A stretch of DNA of 49,042 nucleotides from Acrasis kona (GCA_026419775.2 JAOPGA020000809.1:1-49042), one strand, 5' to 3'. Shown: positions 30,142 to 41,823, counted from the stretch's first letter. Program-made: numbers and translations. The notes: a model not told the origin generated them from the sequence alone.

Positions 30142-31323
30142 TTATTTTATCAAATCATTAATTTCCTTGCACCATGTGATTGACTCCGGCACGTCTGTAC
30201 ATCTTATTTTCACGGATATGGATTCTCCTGTGGTGTGATTGTTCTTCTTTATGATGAAACTGTGTTTGGCGGCTGATTTTCCTAAACTAAGCTTTTTCCT
30301 GGTGGCCTTTATGACTTCTACTTGATTGTTGCCCGTAGTGATTAGCATGGAATCCAAAATGATGCATGATTCGGGATCTTCGTTTTCACCTCTGTTCTTC
30401 TTAGCCACAATAACCATATCATTGAACAAATGTATTGTACATGGTATTTTTTTGAAAGGCGTTCCGATCAGGTCGCACAGTATGTCATCCGAGTCTTGGG
30501 TTTCTTTTATTAATCTCCTGTGCGGGGTGACTAGAGCGCTCAACCTTAACTCATGCTGCAGGGAGAGCAACCGTAAACCATTATCCATTTCATGTGCTTT
30601 TAGATTACAATATTGTGCAATATCTGAAAGAAGCTTTTTTGCTTCTTGCATTTTCACGATAGCTTTTTGGTCCATTGGTTCGTCTACAATCTCCTTACTC
30701 ATCTGGCTGGATAACTCTCCAACTAGCAGGGAGTACCTACACATTCGTTGTACAGGCTTTATAAGTAGCCCTTCGATTGTTATTTCATCAGTTGGGCTTG
30801 ACACACCGTTCCTCAGTTTTGATTGTTGATTGTTCAAATATTGCAAGAACTTATCGTTTTCGTTCTTTTCCGCCTTTAGTTTCTCCCGTATGGTGTTAAA
30901 TTTACTTGTAAAATCAGTGTATAACTTGAACGAATGTCCATGAAATAGTATAAGATCTGCTAGTTGAGCTTCTGTTGAGAACTTATGTTTTGGTGATTGT
31001 ATTTGTGAAGGAGTTCTCTTGAAAAAACTCCATCCCCTTTCTAGCTTCTCTACTTTTTCTGTACCAGCACCCTCTGTGGTTAATTTGTTGAGCTCGTCAA
31101 GAAACATTCGATTTATATTTATAATTATAGGAATTTGTCCAAACAATTCTTTTTGTAGTTTCGTGCTGATGATGAACTCCACATCACCAGCTTCAGGTGA
31201 TATAGCTTCAGTTCTTTTTAACGGCTCAATGTAATAATGATTAAGATCATCAAGAGATTTTACATAGGAACGCTCTGTATCCACAAACTCCTTTAGAACA
31301 AACAGTCTCTTGTTTCCTGACAT
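30142..31323 (-). CDS. RhoGEF (DH-PH protein)
   Basis: A 393-aa, single-exon protein. The DH domain (about 5-225) begins VLKEFVDTERSYVKSLDDL, has the CR2-like LADLILFHGHSFKLYTDF region, and carries the hallmark LLIKPVQRMCRYSLLVGEL (CR3). A PH domain follows (about 245-393: CTIHLFNDMVIVAKKN; final helix SITWCKEINDLI). DH-PH proteins activate Rho/Rac GTPases by nucleotide exchange and drive actin-based movement and phagocytosis in amoebae. No further domains, so it is a minimal GEF; how it is targeted is not visible beyond the PH domain. Confidence 0.92.
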   Translation of the reverse strand: MSGNKRLFVLKEFVDTERSYVKSLDDLNHYYIEPLKRTEAISPEAGDVEFIISTKLQKELFGQIPIIININRMFLDELNKLTTEGAGTEKVEKLERGWSFFKRTPSQIQSPKHKFSTEAQLADLILFHGHSFKLYTDFTSKFNTIREKLKAEKNENDKFLQYLNNQQSKLRNGVSSPTDEITIEGLLIKPVQRMCRYSLLVGELSSQMSKEIVDEPMDQKAIVKMQEAKKLLSDIAQYCNLKAHEMDNGLRLLSLQHELRLSALVTPHRRLIKETQDSDDILCDLIGTPFKKIPCTIHLFNDMVIVAKKNRGENEDPESCIILDSMLITTGNNQVEVIKATRKKLSLGKSAAKHSFIIKKNNHTTGESISVKIRCTDVPESITWCKEINDLIK

Positions 31324-31506
31324 TTGTAATGAACGGAAGTTAAAGGTCGCTACCTGTCATTTACAATCAAAATACAAAAAAATCGTTACTATTGCTACGG
31401 AATAGAAATTCGATACTCACAGAAATAATTGCTATTATCTCAGAGAATACCGCGAAAGTTAGTGGTTTAAACATTATTGTTCATTTATTGTAATCTTCCA
31501 ATCAAA

Positions 31507-33131
31507 ATGGTGAGGTACATAGATGTGTTTTGGAAGAGGCCGAAGCTAGTGCTAGTTGCCATGGCGTTCATTAACCTCATTATGTATTTCGACAGAGGTA
31601 TTCTAGCAGTAAGTGTTGTGCATTTCAATACATACTCATGTTGTACCAGTCCGTATTATCGAAACTACTCCGAGAATGGAAATTATCGAAAACGATGGGT
31701 GGAATACTACAATCATCATTTATCGTTGGTTTTATGATTGCCAGTCCGTTATGGGCCAACCTCACCACAAGGTTCAGAGTTAATGTTTGAATACATTCTT
31801 TCAATCCATCTCATACCATCATTAGACTTTGATATCAATAGGCATGTATTGCTTCTCAATCATTGCGATCCTTTTAGGAGTGATAGGACTTACGTCTCCA
31901 CGAGAAGAGAACTCGTGGGGTTATTATGTTTTCACGTGTCTGCGCTTTTTGATAGGCATAGCCGAGGCATCATTTGTACCATTATCCATATCCATCATTG
32001 ATGACATTTCCCCCATACAACACAAGAGCACATACATGTCTGTGTTCTTAATTACGAGCCCCATGGGTATAGCGTGAGTTAATCTTCTCAAAATGAAATT
32101 TCACATTAAAGTTTGGGTTACGCTGTGACTGGTCTTTTCGACAAAGTAACCGGTTACTGGCAGTTAGTGTTCTTTTGCGAATCTCTCCTTTTGTTCATCA
32201 TGGCAACTTTAATGATTTTTATCCCTCTTCATGACCATGTTTGTAACAAACAACAACTTGGCCCGGTTGTTGAACAAGTCACCACTGCCGCAGTGGATAG
32301 TGCGTTCATGGGCGATGAGGAATTGGACAAAGATGTAACAAAACAAAATTTTAATAAAAATGATGATGATGGTGAGGAGCCGAATAGTCCTGCTTCGGAT
32401 AATCATGTTACATATAATGTAGCCACTGTGCTTGTGCCTCTTGTTAAGAATTTCACATATGTTTGTATTGTTGCGGGTTCAACTCAATACTATGGTGTAT
32501 TGGGAGCTCTTGTATTTTGGGCACCCACTTATATCAATTATAGGTTGGAGGCGTATGACATGCAACAGGACAATAGAGATTTGGTGGCTAATTTGGGCTT
32601 CTCAGCAATTATTATTGTTTGTAGTATATTTGGTAGTATAATTGGTGGTGTGTTGTTGGACTTGAGCGGAGGACCAGCAGGCTACAAGGGTGTATCCAAA
32701 GCATTATTTTGGTGCTGTGGTTATTTGTTTATAGCTCTGCCGGTGGGATTGTGTGTATTTTTGATTGAACCAATTAACCTATTTGTGTTCTTTTTATTGT
32801 TTGGCTCTTCAATCTTCCTACTTATGTTATTATCCTCTCCTTTTCAGTGTGCGGTTGTTTGTTGTTTACCAGAAAATTTGCGTCATTTCGGGAGTGGTTA
32901 TCAAATATTTTTTCTTCACGCCCTTGGTGACTTCCCTTCTCCTTTTTTATTTGGTGTAAGTTGATGTTCTTATATTATTTACAATATCAGGTGATTGCAG
33001 ATAAGTCTTTAAAGTATGCGATGGTAAGTCTTTGGTGCTGTTTAGTTATATCAATGGCATTTCTAATGGTTGGAGGATTGTGGTCATTTAGGAAGCACAA
33101 GCAACAAGCACAGAGGGGTGTAAAGCTGTAG
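31507..33131 (+). CDS. MFS transporter, Spinster-like
   Basis: Five exons, 31507-31608, 31650-31784, 31826-32073, 32112-32955 and 32991-33131, giving 489 aa. The introns are 41, 41, 38 and 35 nt and all keep the frame. TM1 carries YFDRGILAVSV (the D-R pair typical of the Spinster/SLC63 branch). The TM2 region is GGILQSSFIVGFMIASPLWANL, followed by TM4 FTCLRFLIGIAEASFVPLS and YMSVFLITSPMGIALGYAV. A cytosolic acidic loop of about 55 residues lies between TM6 and TM7. About 12 membrane helices are expected. Spinster-type transporters carry lysolipids or sphingosine phosphate, often in lysosomes; the substrate here is inferred from the family only. It is the last clear host gene before the transposon cluster. 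Confidence 0.88.
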
Positions 33132-33297
33132 TTAATAAAAATTGAAATTCAGTGATTTTCAAATCGCAACATGATTTTCAATAGATAACTTATGTGAGGC
33201 GAAGTATTTTGTATGTTGACGAAATAAAATTCTGCTGTAAAATAATTTCGTTGAATTTTAAAACCACTTATAATCCTATGTATGGTCTAAAAACAAT

Positions 33298-34296
33298 AGA
33301 TACTATCGACGAGGAGTGAGAACCAGTGAAGAGCAGATCAATGAAATTTGCATCCAAAGAATTGAATGCGACTCAATTTCTAAAATCTCAAGAGATATGA
33401 GGGTTGATAGGCGTACAGTGCGAAAATACATTAATTTATATGAGTTAGGGAGTGATCTTCAAGCTCTTGGGCGTCCCGGGGACCGGTCACTTTTTGCCAA
33501 CCATGAACTATATGGTTATGTTGAAGCGTTGACATATGAGAACCCTTTACGTCAACTTCGTGATATCCAAGACATTCTGTTTGAAGAGTTGGAATTAGAA
33601 GTATCATTATCGCAGATATCAAAGATTAGGAAGCATAAACTTGGATTTAATCAAAAACGTGTATCACATATCGCTAGGAAGCGTCTTACAAAACGAGTAC
33701 AATTCTGTAGAAGATATTGGAGGGAGAACATTTTCGATTTAGACCCAAGCAAATTCATCTACATCGATGAATCTCATTTTGATTATCGCTCATTCAATAA
33801 GCGTTACGGATTTTTCAAGAAAGGTGTTCGAGCTGAGTGGGTTAGTGGTCATGTCACAAGAGACTCATATTCTTTGGTAATGGCACAGTCATCCACAGAG
33901 ATCATCCATACTTATATCAAAAATACAATTGATAAAGGAGTCAAGAAGATTGATTTTCTTGCATTCTTAGAAGAGCTAATTCTTTTAGTCGGAGATGATA
34001 TGATTCTAGTGATGGACAATCCTCGTATCCATCGATCAAGAGAAGTTGTCAACTTCTTGGAAGAGCACAACATATCTTATTTATATCTTCCTCCTTATTC
34101 GCCAGATTATAATCCTATAGAAATATCATTTGGCTCAATAAAAAGGTACATCCAAGATCATGAGACCAAGAATCATTCCCGTGTAGCAGAGGATATGTAC
34201 GGATCGATTAATAGAGCTGTTGATAGTCTTACTGTGGATAATATTGCTGGGAGTACAAGACATGCATATGGTAATTGGTCATCCCCAAGACTATAA
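33298..34296 (+). mobile_element. Tc1/mariner-type DNA transposon, DD34E transposase
   Basis: An open frame of about 330 codons coding for a Tc1-family transposase. N-terminal paired helix-turn-helix regions (ISKISRDMRVDRRTVRKYI; then a second HTH around residues 75-115). Catalytic Asp in FIYIDESHFD, second Asp in LVMDNPRIH, and Glu in YSPDYNPIE. The spacing from second Asp to Glu is 34 residues, so it is DD34E. The ORF has no internal stop. The in-frame stop TAA lies at 33271 and there is no ATG before the first HTH, so either the original start codon is lost or the protein begins at an internal Met (33397). I could not find convincing terminal inverted repeats in the 170 bp upstream or just downstream. 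Confidence 0.85.
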
Positions 34297-34320
34297 AAAT
34301 AATTTATTGTTATTAACCAA

Positions 34321-35271
34321 CTATCCACTCTTATGCGGAGTTCTTGGAGACTTTATTAGGCTTGGAGACCTTCCCTGTGATTCAACATGCGCACCTTTTG
34401 TGGTTGGTGTATGCTTGGGCGATTGCTTAGGTGACAACTTGTGTGACGACTTAGGAGAAGGAGTAGCATACTCCAGGACTCGTTTTGCTGAAGATGCTGA
34501 TCCAGGAATGGACCTACGGATTGCTGCAAACATTTGACTTGGAGACTCACAGTTCTCCTCACAATTATCCTTACTATAGTAGCTCTGATTAAGGTCATCA
34601 ATGATAACATTACACATATCTCCAAGCTCAGTGTAAATTTTCATTCTTGACCTGATTGAAGCAATCTCCTGCTCCTTTATGCTGATTACAAGTTGGGCTT
34701 CCTCTAATTAATCACATAACTGCTTCCAATTATTGTGAAATTCATCTCGTAAATTCTGGACCTCACTTGAATGGGTACCAAAATCCTCGTCTTCGTCGTT
34801 TTGAGTGTAGGTACTGTTCTTCATAAAGGTGGACATGTCTTTTGCCTTTTTCCTCTGTTCACTAGACATTTTCTTGGTGCGCTCTTTAGCTTTTGATAAC
34901 GCTTCCTCTGTCTTCTTCATAAACTTGGTTTTGTGGTACCGCATCAACACCAGACTCCATTTTCAGCTTTCCTTCAGCTTCATTCCTCTTTCTGGATATT
35001 GCTTTCTTGTCAAGCTTGATGAAGATATGTTGAGCGTCTCTCAACGCCCTCTCGCTCTCCAGATAGTCATTGATGTGACCAATGTACTTTTTCTCTAGCT
35101 TCTTGTCCAAGGATGAGTACTTGATCACGTAATTGTGGTCATCCTTAACAGCCTCCTTCATAGCGTCCCAATATGATTCCATCTCTGAATGGATTTAGCT
35201 GTGTACAGCCCTCTAAGTGTATCCTTTGCTTGTTTAGCGAAGTACAGCTTAACTGGATTCTTTGGTGCCAT
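34321..35271 (-). pseudogene. degenerate coiled-coil protein gene
   Basis: A coding stretch starting near 35271 (MAPKNPVKLYF) and ending at 34321. It is read in more than one frame, with two apparent frame changes (near 35190 and 34940) and one in-frame stop near 34708. The content is Lys/Glu-rich helix (KKLEKKYIGHINDYLESERALRDAQ, SKAKERTKKMSSEQRKKAKDM) and a C-terminal Ser-Pro-Lys repeat region (TPSPKSSHKLSPKQSPKHTP). No family recognised. It may be the accessory protein of the adjacent DNA transposon remnant or a decayed host gene. Confidence 0.4.
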
Positions 35272-35381
35272 TATGCAACTTCGTGTGTTTTTCTTGAAAT
35301 TCACAGAAATTCACAGAAATTCATAAGCAAAAATCGGGCGAAATTTTTAGAAAAAAGTTTCCCCGGACTGTATTTGGGTGG

Positions 35382-36156
35382 TCATACATTTTGTAAAATG
35401 ACAATACAGTGTTTCATGAACCTGTTGACATGTTCTATTGATTTCTGTTCATTGTAGCTGATTTTGTAGAACAACTTTCTTGAAGCACCACCTCTTTGAT
35501 TCTTTTCTAGTCCTGGTACAATGTAATCAATGTTCTGATAACCTGGGTCTGCAAGGACATAATTATCTCCAACAATTTCTTCAAAGGATACATTGTTTCT
35601 TGCACAGGTACTGTCAACATTGTGTCCCAAATAATTTACAGACATAGCTACAATCATATTATTTTAATAGGCAAGATTTTTAGTGTTATAAACCATTTTT
35701 TAGGTTGGGATTTCTTAAAATTTTTAACAAAATAGTGAATAATATTGAAAAACAAAACATGGTGAAAAAAATGGTGCCATCACTCGTTTGGTATCTCTCT
35801 GCTAATGTTTTATATGCCTTATAACACACAATCCACCTCATAGTCAGCAAAATCCTATTTTCAAATGACATGTTTTGGTACTCTGAGAGTTTCAAAAGCC
35901 ACTCCCTCCGATGCTCTACTCCTTTGATTACAATATCAAACTCTTTTCTTGTTAAATGTGTAAATTGTTTAAAGTAGTCCACTTTTGACTCTAAATAAAT
36001 TTTGTAAATAACCACCTGGTGGTAAATAACCCTATTACTATTCTTTTGTGTTCCTTTACCCTTCCCTATGTTTATAAATCTTGCTTTTAAATGTAAACTT
36101 TTTTTGTAGGCACCAGACTTATAATTCAACCTTGCCATTTGAGATTTATGCTGCAT
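35382..36156 (-). mobile_element. Harbinger/DDE_4-like DNA transposon remnant
   Basis: Two neighbouring frames on the minus strand. The first (36156-35686) resembles the N-terminal part of PIF/Harbinger transposases: FKQFTHLTRKEFDIVIKG, then NRILLTMRWIVCYKAYKTLAERYQ, a helical DNA-binding region. The second (35657-35382) resembles the C-terminal catalytic part: VNYLGHNVDS, the second catalytic Asp in NYVLADPGYQ, and the Glu in KSIEHVNRFMK. The segment with the first catalytic Asp, expected between them, is missing or unrecognisable. No terminal repeats found. Clearly dead. Confidence 0.5.
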
Positions 36157-36768
36157 TTTTTAAAAGTTCCACTGAAGTACTAAGTTTCTCAGAGTTTCTT
36201 CTTCAATCTGAATCTTTAAAGTTAACCTCCTCACTTGGTTGCTTTTGGTCATTTTTTATTTGTGGTAGTCAAATTGGGCAACTTAACATCCATTATGTTG
36301 AAGAGTTGGTTACTGGCAACATGTGGTCTTCCTTTTATGTCATTATCATCCAGTTGAGTCATTACAAAATAGTCAACAGTTTTCATTATTTACTTTATAG
36401 ATTTAAATAGAGTTAGCTATCATAAAAAGTACTATGCAGAAGCAGTTACTGGTGTACTTAGTATTTTCATGTGTTGAATCAAATTTTTTGGTCAAATATA
36501 TTGTTAGGAAACAATGTGAATGGAGCAGAGGTGTTGTCATGGCATCTTTGTTAAACATGTAGCAGTAAACTCACATTGATTGACCCTAATTATATCCATG
36601 GCGGTTAAAAAACTTATCATTACAACATTACAAAACAAACATGAGCGATCCCGCAATGACACGACGTGCTTGAATGTATTTGTGGATTCATTGACCATCC
36701 CTACAAATTTCATCCTCTATAAGGAATTCTGATGGGAGGAAAGTGGGAGTCCAGCCTTTGAGAGATTT
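36157..36768. other. AT-rich region, nothing recognised
   Basis: Short traces of minus-strand coding (for example LDDNDIKGRPHVASNQLF near 36300) suggest it is decayed transposon sequence upstream of the Harbinger-like remnant. No intact gene. Confidence 0.35.
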
Positions 36769-36966
36769 CTACGCTAGTTTGGAGGAGTTGTTGATCATTA
36801 TTTCCATCTTTTCCATATGGGTAGTGTACAAATTTCTAAGGATGTCATCTTTTTGTTTGAGGAGAACCCTCTCAACTGAACGGGCTCGGGAGCGAATGTC
36901 CATCCATGATTTGTGTTCATCATACAGGAAGGGGATACCCAGGATTGAACATTCTGTTTTCAGATT
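36769..36966 (-). other. small ORF at the LINE 3' flank
   Basis: A frame of about 65 codons (TECSILGIPFLYDEHKSWMDIR, then a Lys/Arg-rich helix) lies immediately beyond the LINE's poly(A). It seems to be a piece of an older coding sequence into which the LINE inserted. No family recognised. Confidence 0.3.
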
Positions 36967-39253
36967 ATTTTTTTTATAAATCGCATTCTGCGACAAGCTT
37001 TATTAGAAATTATTTACATATGTATAAATGACTCTATACAGCTGAAGGTCCGCCTAGCTTGGCGGATTTGATGGCATGGGTTGCGCAGCGCGCATGCCAG
37101 ATGGAGTAAGAGGTTTCCATCAAGATTGTTGATATCTTCCTCAACACTTGGAGTGGCTTTTTGACTGGTATCTTGTTTGAAAGGCGCTTAACTACATCCA
37201 TACTAGTGTAACCAAGTAAACTAGCATAAATAGTAAGTAGCTTTGCGTTTGTCAGTTGAAGGATGTTCGTTAAAATCAAAACCACTTTGGTATAGTGTGA
37301 ATGGAAGACCCCAGAATTTAAAAGAGCCCTTTATGAGTGATCCTGGCAGCATGTTGCTTTGAATCAGGTCATTGATTGATCGCATTGCATCATAAGTGTA
37401 TGGCAAATTTTTGCGACAATTTAAAAGAACATGAGATTGGTCCTCATGTTGCAAACAATACCTCGGGCATTTGGTGTTGCTAATTTGGTTGTTGTTGTCC
37501 CAATACTGCATTTTAGAAAGTGTGCAGAGTTGATTGGAACGGAGACGGAGGAGGAAGATCTGTTTGGGTCGCGACATAAGGTTGGTGTCGAGGCTGGCTT
37601 TGATATTATATTCATCATGTAGAATATTATATTTGTAGTCAGAGGAGTTGGAGATGGTGGACAGAAGGTAGTCGGAGACTGCACTACGGACAGAGGAGTG
37701 TGGAACTTCGCCTCTACAAACAATGTCAAAGAGAAGTGACGATGGAGGACTAATGTCATTGATGTAGAAGTTATTTAGTCCCAGTTTTGCAAATTTATCC
37801 GCTGCTTCATTTTCAGACATAAAAGAACTCGCAGCTAGCAAAACAATTCTTCTCTGTAACAATAGCAGAGAGAAGCTGATTGTCACATACACGAAGCTTT
37901 TCTTCTATGGAAGTCAATTTTGAGAAGCTATGAACTGCTTCAATACCGGAGAGGCAGTCAGTCAGTCATAACAGTGACATTTTGACCGTCTCTAGAGCGC
38001 CTTAAAGCTTGGAGAAATCCATAGAGTTCCGCTCTGTAATTGTTGGCTATGCCAGGTATTCTTCCGTACTCCACCTTATCAAAGTCCTCACTATTTACTA
38101 CCGTATAAGCAGCAATAGTTTTGTCTTTGTTTGCAGAGCCATCTGTGTACCAAGTGACAACATTTCCATCGCTATTAATGTCGTTAGAGGTGGGACTAAC
38201 AAGGTTAGAGCGAGCTTCTTCAAGGAATAGTGCGACTTTTCCTTTGTCTGGCGAGGCCATAGTGCGTGACACTGTCCTGATATAGAATTCCTTTAAGTTG
38301 ACATCTAAGATATCCGAAAGTTGTTGGACTTTATCAACATTAGACCAGAAGGGGTCATTCAAAAGGTGTATACTCTTTGCAGCAAGAACATGTGAGGTCT
38401 CAGAATCAGTTGTGTGCTTGTTACAGGCTGTGAGTACATACAAGGATGCATTATTTAGCAGCGAGTTGTCAACCATGTGCAGATTAGCGGAGTATAGCAG
38501 ATTGCACGAGTTCACCAGATAAGAGTTCACCCGATTGGTATGGGAGATTCGTGTTTTGGACATTGCTGGGTGCACATGCAACCTATTGGCCAGTTGAATG
38601 TCAAAGAATCGTCGCCTGGTGGTGGCAAAGAGATGCGGATCAGTGCCATATTTTAAGGACTTGTGTAGCCCAACAAAAACTTCAGTTTTGATCAGCGTGG
38701 AGGGATGGCCTAGTCCATAGCCACCTCTGTTCGGTGGAGCAAAAAGAAATAGTCTACCCATGTTTCTCCTCTGTATTCCGGCAATGTCAATAAAGGAGGA
38801 GACCAGACTGTCTAATTGCTGGAATTGTGTGTTGTTCCAGCTGAAGCAGTCTGCAGCGTATGTTATAGTCGGAATAATGATTGTATTCACGGCCATGATG
38901 AGCTGGTTGACAGGGAGGAAATGGTTCCTAAGCTTCTCAAATTTCTTTCTGACCTGCGAGGTGATATGGTCAACGTGGCCAGAATGAGAACCATCAGCTG
39001 AGAAGTGGGCGCCGAGGTAATGTATGGGCTCTTGCGGGAAAAGAGATACAATGGGTGTACCATCGATGAGTATGGATGGTGGATTGGTTGTATTAAAACC
39101 GTGGGTGTTGGTACAGAGAAATGTTTTAGAGGCATTTATCTCTAGACCGGTGCCATTTATAGCCACAAGTAGGGCGTCTATAAGCAGCTGCAGGTGTTGG
39201 ATGTTGTCTGATGCTAGCGCAACATCATCTGCGTAGAGAAGAGAAGAGATACA
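36966..39253 (-). mobile_element. LINE, 3' half (RT C-terminal part, RNase H, zinc finger, 3' UTR, poly-A)
   Basis: Minus-strand ORF2 from the RT active site (LLYADDVALAS near 39,235) through the RT thumb (IHYLGAHFSADGS), RNase H (WYTDGSA; NNYRAELYGF; VTVMTDC) and a Cys/His motif (CPRYCLQHEDQSHVLLNC), to a 3' UTR ending in a short poly(A) at about 36,966. The reading frame is interrupted around 37,950, where a CTGA repeat appears to be duplicated within the RNase H domain, and again near 37,250. RNase H after RT and an APE endonuclease in the matching 5' half point to the I/R1/Tad-like group. It is cut at 39,253 by the inserted DNA transposon. Confidence 0.85.
39249..39253. repeat. target-site duplication (ATACA), left copy
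   Basis: ATACA directly outside the inverted repeat that starts at 39254. Its complement TGTAT is found outside the partner repeat at 44080-44084. Both copies fall at the same point of the LINE RT coding sequence. Confidence 0.8.
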
Positions 39254-39391
39254 TGTCCCAGTTCATTCGAACCAACTGGAATTTCCAGTTCATTTGAAAC
39301 TCCCTATTCCCCATAAGTACAATGCAAATAAATTAGAACTTTGATAAAAATACATCGTAGTATACCAAAAGCAACCATCCGTTAATTTTTT
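39254..39391. repeat. terminal repeat of the nested DNA transposon, copy 1
   Basis: About 138 bp starting TGTCCCAGTTCATTCGAACC, matching 44085-44222 with roughly six differences. Both copies run in the same direction in this window but face inward from the LINE in each half. They are therefore inverted ends in the element's own frame. Contains two near-copies of CCAGTTCATTYGAA. Confidence 0.85.
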
Positions 39392-40738
39392 TAAGAAGTT
39401 GTACAAGAGGCCCATGTGAAAGCAAGTATGAACACACTCTGTTACATCAAGTACAAAAAATTTATTAAACAGACTTGTTACCAGATACAAATAAGATAGT
39501 TGGATTGTCGTATGGGAAATATACCTATTTAACCTCACAATATTCTCACAACATTCATCACGCATTATACATTTCATGATTAGAAGCTTGGAACTCACAT
39601 TACCTTCAGCATGAGCAAATATTAGATTGCATTTAAACAATAAAAAAAATTTATTCAATGAGAACTTTTAACCAAGTAGAAGGCCACCCTATAACATCTC
39701 CACGGTGGAACTCTAACCAGTTAGAGCGTTTTAGTTGGCCTGACTCAATTCTTGGCAGCTGAGCATTTATCTTGTACAACTCCGATATAGCAACAAGCAC
39801 GTATGAATCTGGAAGAGGAACACCATGCCACAGTCTTGCTTCAAGGACTGTACCAACACCAAGCTCAACAGTGTTCTTCAGAATGGAGACACGGTCATCT
39901 TCTTTGGGTAATGCTGCAGTCTGTGTTGGTGCCTCGCGGAACTCTGGAGATACATCATTAGTATCATTAACAGTATCCAAATCCAATATTCCATTTTTAC
40001 AGCGCTTTGTTGGTTTGGCAGTACCGTCCTCCCTTGCCCTTTTTTTCCTGATGGGAGTATTAGATTTTGGTGTGTCCTCNGGTGGAGCTGTTGGTGGAGG
40101 TACTTGTGGTAGAGTGGTTGCTGGATGTATTGGAGCAATTATTCCTTGTAGTGCGCTAATTAAAGCGGCCGTCTGACTGTGAGTGAGGCTTTGGAGAAGC
40201 TGTTGAATACTTCCAATTTCAGGATGTTGAATTGCAGGTAGTTGCTGGGTTTCTGCAGTGTTTGTATCAACGACTTCTGGTTCATCTTGCTCGCCTTTGT
40301 CTTTACTAATCTCGCCCTCAATCTCTTCCACATCCTCTTCCTCATTTATATCATCAAACTCCAAAATGCCATCAACAGGTGCTTGCTGTCTAGGGCACTT
40401 GTACAGGACACTGCTCTTGTACCATTTTGGTTTCTCTTTTGAGGAAGGGTCTTTGTCCCTTTTTTGACCATGTGAGGTTGCAGGGTTCAGTCAAAGGTTG
40501 TCAATACCATTCTTAATTGTCTTGTTGACAGCTTCGACACTACCTTGGCTTTGTGGGTGGTAAGGTGCTCCGTGAATGAGTTCAATTTTGTTATCATCGC
40601 AAAATTTGATAAGAGATTCACTTATAAACTCTCCACCATTATCGGCTTGTAGAATGTCAGGATAAATTCCACATTCATCCTTTATCAGCTGTAAAGCTCT
40701 AATTACGTGTTTAATTTCGAACAATCTTTCACAAACGC
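39254..40738 (-). mobile_element. DNA transposon with retroviral-type integrase (Ginger/TDD-like), C-terminal half
   Basis: On the minus strand from about 40,738: the second half of an rve-type integrase core, with the second Asp in LQADNGGEFI and the Glu in HPQSQGSVEAVNK. This wording is typical of Gypsy-like integrases domesticated by Ginger/TDD DNA transposons. A linked C-terminal region of about 240 residues follows to 39651 (acidic, Pro/Thr-rich, with KKRARED as a nuclear signal), then the terminal repeat at 39391-39254. No capsid, protease or reverse transcriptase belongs to it. The TGT...ACA ends and 5-bp target duplication fit an integrase-type transposase. One ambiguous base at 40,080. 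Confidence 0.7.
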
Positions 40739-40861
40739 GTACTCAACTCATTTTAACCGGTCAATCTCCCTCCAAATCTGTTACAATGGGTTAATAAATA
40801 AAATAAAATACATTCTTTATTGTAGAGGGTAAATAATATTAGTCCTATGGAAATATAATAT

Positions 40862-41275
40862 CGCAAACTAACGTCGTACCATCTATCGACGAAGCTTTTC
40901 AAGCTATCTCACTTGTGGAGCCAACCATTTATTCAAAGTTGGATCTCAGATCTGCTTATCTACAGGTACCCTTACGAGAATGTGATTGTTCCATCACTGC
41001 CATCACGTGTGACTGAGAGCGTTATCGCTTTGTAACAGCACCACTGGGATTGAAACATATCCCGTTGATGTTTCAAAGATTGATCCGAGCTCAGTTACAA
41101 TATCACGATACGATTGTTTATCATTCTCTTATAACCACATTGATGACATCATCATTTTTAGCACAAACGTGGAAGATCATGTGGAACACGTACAACACGT
41201 ATTAAAAGCATTAACTTTAGTCTACTTGACAATCTCTCCTGAAAAATGTCAATTACTCTTAAAAAGAAAAGCCGT
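40862..41275 (+). mobile_element. Ty3/Gypsy reverse transcriptase fragment (fossil)
   Basis: A plus-strand stretch similar to the palm region of Ty3/Gypsy reverse transcriptase (PSIDEAFQAISL, YSKLDLRSAYLQVPL, GLKHIPLMFQRLIRAQLQY, LTISPEKCQLLLK). Broken, with a few breaks, and lacking most of the element. No long terminal repeats were found around it. Probably moderately old. Confidence 0.75.
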
Positions 41276-41823
41276 ACAATCGCCTGATGTGTCACTAAAT
41301 GGATCTATAAATACATTGGCAGAAATTTCACTCAATAACTTGACATCAAATTTTGCTGATAATCCCCCTATAACACATTCTTTAAAAACTAGACAACAAT
41401 ACAATCACCAAAAAAGCCAATAACAGTTAATCTAACCAAATCTTCATTTCAAGCCCATAAAAGAAAAACAAACATATTCCATACTATTGATAGTGTAATC
41501 AAACTCCTTTTCTATAATGACAATGATGCCCAGCTCTTTCTCACAGGTTACATCAAGTACAAAAATAAAATAAACTCAATTGAGAAGGATCAAATTCAAA
41601 AAGTAAAAATATTTGATAAATTGGTTTCTATTTTACACTCTGACTACTTTCCTCACAATAGTCCTGTTCAATCAAAGCTCATTCAATTAATAAATGATGC
41701 AACTGGAGACAAAATGAATACAAGAAAACTTAATGGTTTCTGCAAAAAGACTATTGACAGTGCTTGTGAGAAAGAGGTAGTCTACCTCAAACTGAAGCAA
41801 AAACAGTCATATAAATATGATCA
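41276..41823 (+). other. unassigned segment before LINE ORF1
   Basis: A plus-strand frame (roughly 41440-41866) encodes a Lys/Asn/Gln-rich sequence (FLTGYIKYKNKINSIEKDQ, SILHSDYFPHNSPVQ, CEKEVVYLKLKQKQS). It may be the 5' UTR or first ORF of the LINE, or part of an older element. No family recognised. Confidence 0.3.

Noticed and set aside
39254-39310. GGTTCGAAT on the minus strand resembles a tRNA T-arm.
   Set aside because: There is no cloverleaf around it and the sequence is part of the transposon terminal repeat, present in both copies.
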